Below are positions 24,900-32,724 of a DNA stretch of 48,924 nt, one piece after another; within the stretch, counting starts at the first letter, position 1, and each line of letters starts with the position of its first letter. Position numbers and translations under genes: made by a program. The DNA is taken from positions 1 to 48,924 of the forward strand of contig DATGFS010000037.1 of assembly GCA_035308905.1 (NCBI GenBank), read 5' to 3'. The stretch comes from a bacterium (GTDB taxonomy: Bacteria; Sysuimicrobiota; Sysuimicrobiia; Sysuimicrobiales; Segetimicrobiaceae). The notes under the pieces were generated by a model. It was not told the DNA's origin. It was given only the letters and a program-made list of their open reading frames with translations, and did not search any database.

Positions 24900-26843
24900 T
24901 CAGCCGACCGGGTGCGCCCTCGTGTGCGCCAGCTTGCCCCCCGCCATGAGGTAGTCGCGCTCGCGCCGGTTCAACGCGACGTTGACCGTGAAGGCGGCGC
25001 CCTTCGTCGCGTTGCGCACGGAGAGCTGCGATGCGCCCCCGTCGATCTGCGCGCGGAGGTCCGCGATCTCCAGCACGTCGCCCTGCGCGACCCGCTCGTA
25101 GTCCGCCGGATCTGCGAACGTCATCGGTAGAATGCCCCAGTTGATGAGGTTGGCCAGGTGGATCCGGGCGAACGCCTTGACGATCACGCCCGTGACCCCG
25201 AGGTACATGGGCGCGATCGCGGCGTGCTCGCGGCTGCTGCCCTGGCCGTAGTTGCGTCCGCCGACGATGAAGCCGCCGCCGCGCTCCTTCGCCCGGGCGA
25301 CGAACGCGGGGTCCACGCGGTTGAACACGTAGTCCGCCAGTTTCGGGATGTTGGAGCGGAACCGGAGGATCTGCGAGCCCGCCGGCATGATGTGGTCGGT
25401 GCTGATGTCGTCGCCCAGCTTGATCAACACTTCCGCCCGCAGCGCCGCGGCCAGCGGCCCCTTGAGCGGGATCCCGACGATGTTGTCGCCCTTGATGACC
25501 CGGAGCGCCGGGGCTTCCGCTTCCGTCGCAGGGGGCACCAGGCTCGTATTGTCCTGGGGCAGACGGCGCGGCATCTCCTGGACCGGCGCGGCCATGCCGA
25601 GTGTGCGGGGATCCGTGATCACGCCTGCGACCGCGGACGCCGCGGCCACCTCGCTCGACGAGAGGTACACTTCGTCGTCCTTCTGCCCGGTCCGGCCTTT
25701 GAAGTTGCGGTTGATCGCGCGCAGCGACTTCATGCCCTTCGCCGGCACGTGGCCGATCCCGATGCACGCGCCGCAGGTCGCCGCCTCCACGTTCACGCCG
25801 GCGGCGATCATCTCGGTGAGCAGGCCTTCGCGCGCCAGCACCTCGAGGTCGAGCCGGCTGCTGGGGTGCACGAAGAACGTGACGTCGGGATGCACGCGGC
25901 GGCCCTTCACGATCTGCGCGACGGCTTTGAGGTCGGTGTAGGAGCCGTTGGTGCACGACCCGACCATCACTTGGTCGACCTTGATGCCGGCCGCCTGGCC
26001 GACCGGCACGACCTTGTCGGGGTTGCTCGGCATCGCGACAAGCGGCTCGATCGCGCCGAGATCCACCGCCATCGACTCATCGTACGCGGCGTCCGGATCG
26101 GGCAGCACCTCGCGCCACGCGTCGCCGCGGCCGATCGTGCGCAGGTAGTCCCGCGTCGCGCCGTCGGACGGGAACATCGAGGTTGTCGCGCCGAGCTCCG
26201 CGCCCATGTTGCAGATCGTGATGCGCTGCTGGACGTTGAGCGTCCGGATGCCGGGCCCCACGTATTCGAACACCTTGCCGAATCCGCCGCTGGCGGTGAG
26301 CCGGCGCAGCATCTCGAGGATCACGTCCTTGGCAGTCGACCAGGGCCGCAGCTGCCCGGTCAACTCCACGCGCACGACGGCCGGCATGTCGAGGAAGTAG
26401 GGTCCGCCGCCCATGGCCACGGCGACGTCCAGGCCGCCCGCCCCCATCGCGTAGACGCCCATGCCACCGATGTGCGGGGTATGGCTGTCCGCGCCGAGCG
26501 CCGTGTCCCCGGGGACGGCGAAATGCTCCTGCTGGATCTGATGTCCGATGCCGGCGCCGGGCTTGGCCCACCAAATGCCGTACTTGCGGGCGGCGGAGGC
26601 GAGGTAGACGTGGTCCTCGGTGTTCTCCTCGCTGACCTGGAGCACGTTGTGATCGCCGTAGCAGCACGCCACTTTGCAGCGGACCCGATGGAGCTGCATC
26701 GCCTCGAAGTGCATCATCGCGGCCGTGCCGGTGATGTCCTGGATGAGGATCTCGTCGATCCGGATGCCGATCTCTTCCCCCGGCACCATCCGGCCGTCCA
26801 CCAGATGCGCGCCGAGAATCTTCCGCGTCACGTTGTCGCCCAT
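24900..26843 (-). CDS. acnA: Aconitate hydratase
   Basis: A 647-residue [4Fe-4S] aconitase that interconverts citrate and isocitrate. Cluster ligands are in VGSCTNGSY and the ATCGACIGIGH pair. Substrate-site motifs include GADSHTPHIGGMG near residue 115 and GRNYGQGSSREHAA in the C-terminal swivel domain, preceded by GDDISTDHIMPAG. Length matches the shorter bacterial/archaeal-type aconitases rather than the roughly 900-residue AcnA form; a homoaconitase-like or other hydro-lyase role is possible but less likely. AAGGAG lies 8 bases before the ATG. It appears to have its own AT-rich promoter region and lies 124 bases upstream of the module 3 binding protein. Confidence 0.9.
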   Translation of the reverse strand: MGDNVTRKILGAHLVDGRMVPGEEIGIRIDEILIQDITGTAAMMHFEAMQLHRVRCKVACCYGDHNVLQVSEENTEDHVYLASAARKYGIWWAKPGAGIGHQIQQEHFAVPGDTALGADSHTPHIGGMGVYAMGAGGLDVAVAMGGGPYFLDMPAVVRVELTGQLRPWSTAKDVILEMLRRLTASGGFGKVFEYVGPGIRTLNVQQRITICNMGAELGATTSMFPSDGATRDYLRTIGRGDAWREVLPDPDAAYDESMAVDLGAIEPLVAMPSNPDKVVPVGQAAGIKVDQVMVGSCTNGSYTDLKAVAQIVKGRRVHPDVTFFVHPSSRLDLEVLAREGLLTEMIAAGVNVEAATCGACIGIGHVPAKGMKSLRAINRNFKGRTGQKDDEVYLSSSEVAAASAVAGVITDPRTLGMAAPVQEMPRRLPQDNTSLVPPATEAEAPALRVIKGDNIVGIPLKGPLAAALRAEVLIKLGDDISTDHIMPAGSQILRFRSNIPKLADYVFNRVDPAFVARAKERGGGFIVGGRNYGQGSSREHAAIAPMYLGVTGVIVKAFARIHLANLINWGILPMTFADPADYERVAQGDVLEIADLRAQIDGGASQLSVRNATKGAAFTVNVALNRRERDYLMAGGKLAHTRAHPVG

Positions 26844-26884
26844 GGCCCCGGCTCCTTGGTCCAGCCTCCCCTGCGGTCTCTGTT

Positions 26885-26896
26885 CCTATATATAGG
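26885..26896. promoter_or_regulatory. AT-rich 12-bp palindrome upstream of aconitase
   Basis: CCTATATATAGG is a perfect palindrome 42 bases upstream of the aconitase ATG. It contains TATATA, which could serve as the -10 on the minus strand; the matching -35 is weak, so a regulator may bind here. It is strikingly AT-rich for this genome. Confidence 0.4.
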
Positions 26897-26903
26897 CTAT
26901 ATG

Positions 26904-26921
26904 CCGGCGCTCTACCGCCGG
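26904..26921 (-). terminator. Hairpin after the URO-D-family gene
   Basis: CCGGCG and CGCCGG form a 6-bp stem around CTCTAC, 17 bases past the URO-D-family stop. On the minus strand it is followed by an AT-rich run (CATATAGCC), so weak termination before the aconitase promoter is plausible. Confidence 0.4.
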
Positions 26922-26937
26922 AATTGGGCCGCCCGGA

Positions 26938-27915
26938 TCAGGCTTCTCTTGCCGCGGCGATCGCGGCGCGGATGTTGGCCTCGGGCGTGTCGACGGGCAT
27001 GACGCAGCCGGTGGTGACGATGTGGCCTCGCCCTCCGGTCTGCGCGATGGCGTCGCGGACCTCCGCCGCCACGTCGTCCGGCGTCCGCTTGGCCAGCGTG
27101 TTCCAGGCGTCGATGCCGCAGGCCAGGCACGCCGAGACGCGCCGGCGGGCGTCGGCGATCGTCGGGGTGGTCTCGCGCGCGTGCCAGTTGACGATCTGCA
27201 CCGGGTAGTCATCGAACAGATCGAACATCACGTTCACGCCGTGGATGTGGAGCAAGACCAGCGCGGCGCCGGCTTCGTCCAGCATCCGGAGGTCGTAGGG
27301 CCGTCCGAATTCCTCGTACTCTTCGCGGGTGAGGAGATCGTGCGTCGCCATCTGGCTCGAGAAGAACACCCCGTCGGCGCCCGCCGCCAGCACGTTGCGG
27401 ACGAACGCGATCTGGACGTCCGTGATGATCTCGAGCCCCTCGTGCAGGGCTTCGGGGTTCTCGCGAATGTACCGGACGGTGGCCTGCTCGCCCGCGATCG
27501 TGCGGGCGATACTGAGCGGGCTGAACACCGTCTCCAGCACGTGGACGTCGCGGCCGACCGCGTCGGCGACGAGGCGGATCGCGTGCGCCTCGCGGCCGTA
27601 CACGCCGTGGCTTGTGTCGAGCCGCCGCAGTTTCCCCCAATCCGCCGCCTTCTTGATCGGACGGTCGCTGATCGTGCGCGTGCCTTCGCGGTTCGGCTTG
27701 TAACCGGCGCGGAGTCCCCAATCGTCGCCGTAGTAGCCGCTCGCCGGCGTGACCTTCAGGATGTCCGGGTCGTAGGCGCGATAGAAAGCGATGTGGGCCT
27801 CGGCGAGCCGCTCGGCCTTCTGATCCTGCTCCGGAAAATGGCGCCACAGCGCCGCCGGCACCTTGTCGGGACGCTTGCCGGCGATCGCCGAGTCGATCCG
27901 CTCGCGGTGCGTCAC
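26938..27915 (-). CDS. Uroporphyrinogen decarboxylase (URO-D) family protein
   Basis: A 325-residue TIM-barrel protein of the URO-D/methylcobamide:CoM methyltransferase superfamily. It begins with THRERIDSAIAGKRPDKVP, typical of non-HemE members, and has ILKVTPASGYYGDDWGL, LAAGADGVFFSSQMA and LLHIHGVNVMFDL. HemE active-site sequence at the N-terminus is not evident, so porphyrin decarboxylation is doubtful; a methyltransferase-like or unknown role is more likely. The GTG start shares GTGA with the PLP dehydratase stop, so the two genes are coupled. Confidence 0.85.
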   Translation of the reverse strand: MTHRERIDSAIAGKRPDKVPAALWRHFPEQDQKAERLAEAHIAFYRAYDPDILKVTPASGYYGDDWGLRAGYKPNREGTRTISDRPIKKAADWGKLRRLDTSHGVYGREAHAIRLVADAVGRDVHVLETVFSPLSIARTIAGEQATVRYIRENPEALHEGLEIITDVQIAFVRNVLAAGADGVFFSSQMATHDLLTREEYEEFGRPYDLRMLDEAGAALVLLHIHGVNVMFDLFDDYPVQIVNWHARETTPTIADARRRVSACLACGIDAWNTLAKRTPDDVAAEVRDAIAQTGGRGHIVTTGCVMPVDTPEANIRAAIAAAREA

Positions 27916-28979
27916 GCCTCCCCACCCCTTTGCCGAATGTGCCTTCCCGACGGGCCGCGCAGCATCGAGGCCACCGCGGCCACGCGGGCACGGTCCGCGT
28001 AGAACTCGCCCAACTGCTCCACCGGGATGTTGCCGCCGCTGAGGATCAGCACCACCGTCTTGCCGCGAAGCCGTTCCCCGAGGCGCAGGGCGGCCGCGGT
28101 GGAGGCCGCGCCGGCGCCTTCCGCGGTCTGGCGCACCGCTTCCCCGAGGAGCAAGACCGCGCGGCGCAGGTCCTCGTCGCTCACGAGTACGATCTCATCG
28201 AGCAGCCGGCTCAGAATCGACACCGGCAGCGCGAACGGGATACGCGTGGCGAGGCCCTCCGCGAACGTCTCCATACGGTCGAGCTGCACCATCCGGCGCT
28301 CCTTGAGGGTCCGGTAGACCGGCGGCGCGCCCTCCGCCTGGACGCCGATCACGCGGACGCGCGAAGAGAGCGTCTTGGCCGTGATGCAGTGTCCGCAGGC
28401 GCCGCTGCCGGCGCCGACCGGCGCGATGATGACGTCGGCCTCCGGCAGATCCTCCATCACTTCCAGGCTGAGGGTCCCGACGCCGGCGATCAGGAGCGGC
28501 TCGTTGGCGGAGTGGACGTACCGGTAGCCTTCCGCGGCCGCGGTTCGCTCGACCCATTCCCGGGACTCGTCGAAGTCCCGGCCGTGCAGCGCGACCTCGG
28601 CGCCGAGCGCGCGCATCGCCGCGACCTTGAGAGGATTCGCGCCTTCCGGCGCGCCGATGATCGCCGGCACGCCGAAGAGCCGCGCGGCGTACGCGATCGA
28701 CTGCCCGTGGTTGCCGGTGCTCGCCGTGATGACGCCGCGCCGGCGCTCGTCCGCGGTGAGACGGCTCATGAGGTTGATCCCGCCCCGTACCTTGAACGCG
28801 CCCGTCGGCAGCACATTTTCGCACTTCACGTAGACCCGCGCGCCGAGAATGCGGTCGAGGGCCGGGGCGGGGACGAGCGGGGTCCGGTCCAGGTGCGGCG
28901 CGATCACCCGGCGCGCGACGAGGACGTCTTCGACCGTCGGGGTCGGACCGGCCCACAGGCTCTCGAGCGGGGTCGCCAT
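27912..28979 (-). CDS. PLP-dependent threonine/serine dehydratase-like protein
   Basis: A 355-residue fold type II PLP enzyme. The Schiff-base lysine is Lys63 in LPTGAFKVRGG, following VKCEN. The phosphate-binding loop is probably in VGAGSGACGHC, with TASTGNHGQSIAYAARLFG and the C-terminal LILSGGNIP also conserved. It most resembles threonine ammonia-lyase and related hydroxyamino-acid dehydratases without an ACT domain. No Shine-Dalgarno precedes the ATG at 28979. It is coupled by GTGA to the URO-D-family gene. A tandem 28-bp repeat separates it from the NRAMP gene upstream. Confidence 0.88.
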   Translation of the reverse strand: MATPLESLWAGPTPTVEDVLVARRVIAPHLDRTPLVPAPALDRILGARVYVKCENVLPTGAFKVRGGINLMSRLTADERRRGVITASTGNHGQSIAYAARLFGVPAIIGAPEGANPLKVAAMRALGAEVALHGRDFDESREWVERTAAAEGYRYVHSANEPLLIAGVGTLSLEVMEDLPEADVIIAPVGAGSGACGHCITAKTLSSRVRVIGVQAEGAPPVYRTLKERRMVQLDRMETFAEGLATRIPFALPVSILSRLLDEIVLVSDEDLRRAVLLLGEAVRQTAEGAGAASTAAALRLGERLRGKTVVLILSGGNIPVEQLGEFYADRARVAAVASMLRGPSGRHIRQRGGEA

Positions 28980-29021
28980 GTGTGTAAGTTGGCCGCCGCG
29001 CGGGGCGGCCCCTTGGTGCCC

Positions 29022-29094
29022 GGACTACCCGTCCCGCGTCAAGGATGCAGGACTACCCGTCCCGCGCCAAAGATGCAGGACTACCCGCCGAACG
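29022..29094. repeat. Tandem 28-bp repeat between PLP dehydratase and NRAMP genes
   Basis: Copies at 29022-29049 and 29050-29077 begin GGACTACCCGTCCCGCG and differ at two positions; a partial third copy begins at 29078 and runs into the 3' end of the NRAMP gene. The core GCAGGACTACC also occurs in the hairpin near 43955. Confidence 0.8.
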
Positions 29095-30355
29095 GGAAGA
29101 TCTGCGTCACGACCAGCGCCAGCGTCAGGACGATCATCAGGACCGTGGTCACCCACGCGATGACGTTGAAGGGTACCGAGTTGGTGTAGGCGCCCATCAG
29201 GCGCTTCTGGTTGACGAGCAGCAGCATGAACACGAGGATGAACGGCAGCAGGATGCCGTTCGCGACCTGCGACAGGAACAGGATCTGCAGCAGCGGGGCG
29301 TTGGGGAGCAGGACGATGATGCACGCCCCGACGATGAGCGCGATGTAGAGGCCGTAGAACACCGGGGCCTGGCGGATCGTCCGGTCGACGCCCGCCTCGA
29401 ACCCGAGCGCCTCGCACACGTAGTGCGACGTCGCGAGCGGCAGCACCGACGCCGAGAACAGCGACGCGTTGATGAGCCCGAGCGCGAACAGTAACGTCGC
29501 GTACCGGCCGGCGAGCGGGGCAAGCGCAAGCGCCGCGTCCTTGACCGTCTCGACGTGGATGTGGTGCGCGAAGATCGTCGCGCCGCAGGCCACGATGATG
29601 AACCAGGCGACGATATCGGTCATCAACGAGCCGATGAACACGTCCGTCCGCGTGTACCCGTAGTCCTTGACCGTGATGCCCTTCTCAACGACGGTCGACT
29701 GCAGGTAGAACTGCATCCACGGCGCGATCGTGGTGCCGATCACGCCGACGAACATCAGGAGATACGCGGCCTGGAAGCTGAACGTGGGCACGACCGACGC
29801 GCGGAGCACGACGCCCCAGTCCGGCTTCGCGAGCACGCCCGAGATCACATAGGCGACGTAGAAGGCGCTCGCGCCGAGGAAGATGCGCTCCACCGACCGG
29901 TAGGTGCCGCGGACCACGAGCAGCCACACCGTGAGCGCGCCGATCGGCACGAACACGTACTTGGAGACGCCGAAGATCTCCCCGCCGGCGGCGAGCCCAG
30001 AGAACTCGGCGAGCGTATTGCCGAAGTCCGCCGCGAGCAGCACCAGCATGACCCAGACCGTGGTGCGGAGGCCGAACCGCTCCCGGATCAGGTCGGCGAG
30101 GCCCTTGCCGGTCACGGCGCCGAGGCGCGAGGCCATCTCCTGGATGACGTACAGCGCGATCGTCACCGGGATCATCGTCCACAAGAGCGCGTAGCCGAAA
30201 TTGGCGCCGGCGAGCGAGTAGGTGGTAATGCCGCCGGCGTCGTTGTCGACGTTCTGGGTGATGATGCCGGGGCCCATGATGGCGAAGAACATCGCCAGCC
30301 GGGTCATCGCCGCGGCCCGGCCGGCCCGCCTCAGGATCGGAAGGGTGAATTTCAC
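29081..30355 (-). CDS. NRAMP (SLC11)-family metal transporter of divergent, NRMT-like type
   Basis: A 424-residue inner-membrane transporter with about 11 helices. Helix 1 has GPGIITQNVDNDAGGITTY, so the canonical DPGN is D39-A-G-G42: the aspartate is kept and the asparagine is glycine. Helix 6 has GTTIAPWMQFYLQS where Mn/Fe transporters have the MPH signature, so the metal-binding methionine is Ala211. These changes match what I recall of NRAMP-related magnesium transporters, which bind a hydrated, larger ion. The GTG start at 30355 shares GTGA with a gene for a soluble MgtE-like sensor, which supports a Mg2+ role. Mn2+ or other divalent transport is the alternative. Confidence 0.88.
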   Translation of the reverse strand: MKFTLPILRRAGRAAAMTRLAMFFAIMGPGIITQNVDNDAGGITTYSLAGANFGYALLWTMIPVTIALYVIQEMASRLGAVTGKGLADLIRERFGLRTTVWVMLVLLAADFGNTLAEFSGLAAGGEIFGVSKYVFVPIGALTVWLLVVRGTYRSVERIFLGASAFYVAYVISGVLAKPDWGVVLRASVVPTFSFQAAYLLMFVGVIGTTIAPWMQFYLQSTVVEKGITVKDYGYTRTDVFIGSLMTDIVAWFIIVACGATIFAHHIHVETVKDAALALAPLAGRYATLLFALGLINASLFSASVLPLATSHYVCEALGFEAGVDRTIRQAPVFYGLYIALIVGACIIVLLPNAPLLQILFLSQVANGILLPFILVFMLLLVNQKRLMGAYTNSVPFNVIAWVTTVLMIVLTLALVVTQIFPFGG

Positions 30356-31683
30356 GCGGGCGGCTCGGGCCTGTCCGCCCCGCGCGGCGTGCCCGCGGAC
30401 TCGCGCAACGCCTTGCGCCGAAGCAGGTCGACGCCGCCGCCGAGCTTCCGCGGGCCGTACGTCTCGACGAGAATGTCGATCAGGTGGTCCACCGTGACGA
30501 TGCCGATGAGCCGTCCGCCCGGCTCGACGACCGGAACGGCCAGCAGGTCGTACTTGACCAGCGCGCCGGCGACGTCCTCGACGCTGGCGTCCGGCGGTAC
30601 GTAGAAGACGTCGGTGCGCATGACCTGCGAGATCGGCGTTTCGGGCGGCGACACGATGAGCGACCTGATCGACAGCACGCCGACGAGCCGTTCCTGCACG
30701 TCGACGACGTAGAGGTAATAGATGGTCTCGTCGTCGGGCTTGGTCTCGCGGAGCCGCGCAAGCACCTGCTCGACCGTCATCGTCTCCGGCAGGGCGATGA
30801 ACTCCGTCGTCATCTTGCCGGCGGCGGTCTCCGGCGGGTATTCCAGCAGGCGGCTGACCTCTTCGGCCTTTTCGTCCTCCATAAGCGAGATCAGCTCGTC
30901 CGCCCGGTGCTCCGGCAGCTCCCCGAGTACGTCCGCGGCTTCTTCCGGCGCCATCTCCTCGAGCACGTCCGCGGCCCGTTCGCTGGGCAGTTCCTGAATC
31001 ACGGCGGTCTGGATGTCGGGCTCGGCCTCCTCGAGCACGTCGGCGGCGGTCTCGTCGCCCAGCGCGGTGATCATCTCGACCCGCTCGTCGCGGTCGAGCT
31101 CCTCGAGCAGATCCGCCAGGTCGGCCGGGTGAATGTCCTTCAATTTCTCGCGCGAGATGCTGAGCTTGAGGGGGGTCATCGTGCCGCCGAGGACGGCCAC
31201 GAGGTTCCAGGGGATCATGCCCTGCGGCAGCGGGCGGCCGAGCCGCTCGAGGGCGCCGGCGACAAGCGGCTCGAGCCCCAGCCGCCGCAGGAGCGAGCGC
31301 GTGCCCACGTCCGCGCCGACGACGCGGAGCTCCGGGCCGACCTGCCGCAGCTCGATGTCGTTGACGCGCACGACCTTCAGGTCGTCGGTGTCCACGACCT
31401 GAGAGTCGAAGATATTGTCGCGCAGCAGCACTTCGTCGGGCTGAAGCGGCCGGGGCGTGAGGTGCCGCCGCTCGACGCGGAGCCGGACGCCCCCCGTGGA
31501 AAATTCGGCGACGGCTTCCCACGGGATGATCGCCACGCGGCTGCGATCCCCCGACAGCAGAATGCCGGTAATCTTCGGGAATTTCTCGGTGCCGTGGTAA
31601 ATGACGAGGTCGGCGACGCGGTCGAACGCGTCGCCGGACGCGTCGTACACCGGCTTGCCGATGATCTGACTCAGGTACAGCAT
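30352..31683 (-). CDS. Channel-less MgtE-like sensor: PRC-barrel, MgtE N domain and CBS pair
   Basis: A 443-residue cytoplasmic protein with no membrane helix. It begins with a PRC-barrel (SQIIGKPVYDASGDAFDRVA), a second similar region near residues 90-150, then the helical MgtE-N repeats (DIHPADLADLLEELDRDERV, SERAADVLEEMAPEEAADVL) and two CBS domains (about 300-415, with LVGVLSIRSLIVS and GRLIGIVTVDHLIDILVE). In MgtE channels these N and CBS domains sense cytosolic Mg2+ and close the pore; here the pore is missing. The acidic surface of the MgtE-N region is kept. Start at 31683 (MLYLSQ). Overlap with the NRAMP gene implies joint function. Confidence 0.9.
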   Translation of the reverse strand: MLYLSQIIGKPVYDASGDAFDRVADLVIYHGTEKFPKITGILLSGDRSRVAIIPWEAVAEFSTGGVRLRVERRHLTPRPLQPDEVLLRDNIFDSQVVDTDDLKVVRVNDIELRQVGPELRVVGADVGTRSLLRRLGLEPLVAGALERLGRPLPQGMIPWNLVAVLGGTMTPLKLSISREKLKDIHPADLADLLEELDRDERVEMITALGDETAADVLEEAEPDIQTAVIQELPSERAADVLEEMAPEEAADVLGELPEHRADELISLMEDEKAEEVSRLLEYPPETAAGKMTTEFIALPETMTVEQVLARLRETKPDDETIYYLYVVDVQERLVGVLSIRSLIVSPPETPISQVMRTDVFYVPPDASVEDVAGALVKYDLLAVPVVEPGGRLIGIVTVDHLIDILVETYGPRKLGGGVDLLRRKALRESAGTPRGADRPEPPA

Positions 31684-31712
31684 GGGCACACTCTCGGCAA
31701 TGGGAGGCGGGC

Positions 31713-31734
31713 GGCCGCGGCAGACGCCGCGGCC
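31713..31734. other. GC hairpin in the divergent sensor/phosphatase intergenic region
   Basis: GGCCGCGGC (31713-31721) pairs with GCCGCGGCC (31726-31734) around AGAC. It lies 30-51 bases upstream of the MgtE-like start on the minus strand. Confidence 0.45.
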
Positions 31735-31744
31735 CTCGACGTCC

Positions 31745-31785
31745 CGACGTGGTTCGGGCGTGCCGGAGTTCACTCCTCCACGTCG
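31745..31785. promoter_or_regulatory. Nested stem-loop, possible structured leader
   Basis: CGACGTGG (31745-31752) pairs with CCACGTCG (31778-31785), enclosing an inner GGAG-TTCA-CTCC hairpin. It could be in the leader of either divergent gene. It is too short to be a standard M-box Mg2+ riboswitch. Confidence 0.35.
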
Positions 31786-31796
31786 AAGTTAAAGAA

Positions 31797-32651
31797 ATGG
31801 TTATGCCGGCACTCTCCCCGACCGCCGTCACCGCTCTCCGTGCCGCGCATGCCGCGGCGGCCGTGCACAGGCGCTTCTTCCGGCGGCTCGAGCGCGTCGA
31901 GTACAAGGGCCGCAACGACCCGGTCACCGAGGCCGACCGCGGCGCGGAGGACGCGATCGTCCGGGTCCTGCGCGAGGCGTATCCTGCCCACGCGATCCTC
32001 GGCGAGGAAGGCGGGCTGCGCGGACAGGCCGCCCGGACGTGGCTCGTCGATCCGCTCGACGGCACCTCGAACTACGCCCGCGGCATTCCGTGGTTTTGCG
32101 TCAGCATCGCACTGCGCGAGCAGGAGTCGGGCGTCGTACTCGGCGTGATCCTCAACCCGATCATCGGCGAAGTGTACGCGGCCGAGCGCGGCCTGGGGGC
32201 GTACACCGCATCGCTCGCCGACCTGCCGGCGGACGCGGCGGAGTGGGGCGACCTCGCCCGGTGGCGGCGGCTCCGCGTGTCGGCGGTTTCGGCGATGCGG
32301 GACGGCGGGTTCGCCACGGGTTTCCCCCACGACGTCAACGACACGGGCGTCAACATCGACCACTTCGTCAACATCCGGCTCGAGGCGTCGGTTGTCCGCG
32401 CCCTCGGGTCGGCCGCGATGGCGCTGGCGCAGGTCGCCGCGGGCTACCTCGAGGGGTACTGGGAGATCGGTCCCAAAGCGTGGGACTTCGGCGCGGGCAT
32501 GCTGGTCGTGGAGGAAGCCGGCGGACGCATCAGCGACCTTCGGGGGCGTCCGCTTCCCGGGCCCGACGCCGGCCGGCTGCTGGCGACCAACGGCGTGATC
32601 CACGACGCGATGGTCGGGGTCCTCGCCCGCGGCAAGAGCGGACTCGACTGA
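31797..32651 (+). CDS. Inositol monophosphatase-family phosphatase
   Basis: A 284-residue Mg2+-dependent phosphatase. Metal-site motifs are complete: ILGEEGG (Glu), WLVDPLDGTSNYARG (Asp-Pro-Leu-Asp-Gly-Thr) and WEIGPKAWDFGAGMLVVEEAG (Asp). Substrates in this family include inositol-1-phosphate, histidinol phosphate, fructose-1,6-bisphosphate and 3'-phosphoadenosine phosphates; sequence does not decide. The start at 31797 is taken because the frame upstream holds hairpin sequence; ATG at 31803 is equally possible. Divergent from the Mg2+ sensor gene. The nucleotidase gene follows 73 bases later. Confidence 0.9.
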   Translation: MVMPALSPTAVTALRAAHAAAAVHRRFFRRLERVEYKGRNDPVTEADRGAEDAIVRVLREAYPAHAILGEEGGLRGQAARTWLVDPLDGTSNYARGIPWFCVSIALREQESGVVLGVILNPIIGEVYAAERGLGAYTASLADLPADAAEWGDLARWRRLRVSAVSAMRDGGFATGFPHDVNDTGVNIDHFVNIRLEASVVRALGSAAMALAQVAAGYLEGYWEIGPKAWDFGAGMLVVEEAGGRISDLRGRPLPGPDAGRLLATNGVIHDAMVGVLARGKSGLD

Positions 32652-32724
32652 TTGCCGCGTCGTCGATGCGGCGATCGAATTGAGAATAGCTCTCCTCCCT
32701 TGACGTTCGAGGAGGCGGCCGCCT

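Noticed and set aside
29022-29094. CRISPR array
   Set aside because: Copies are directly adjacent with no spacers and only 2.3 units; no cas genes are present.
31684-31796. M-box (ykoK) Mg2+ riboswitch upstream of the MgtE-like sensor
   Set aside because: The region is only 113 bases and lacks the conserved M-box loops; only simple hairpins are seen.
29081-32065. A single 994-codon frame joining the NRAMP transporter to upstream sequence
   Set aside because: The upstream part is out of frame with, and antisense or alternate to, the MgtE-like and phosphatase genes and is low complexity. The GTGA overlap gives a normal NRAMP start at 30355.
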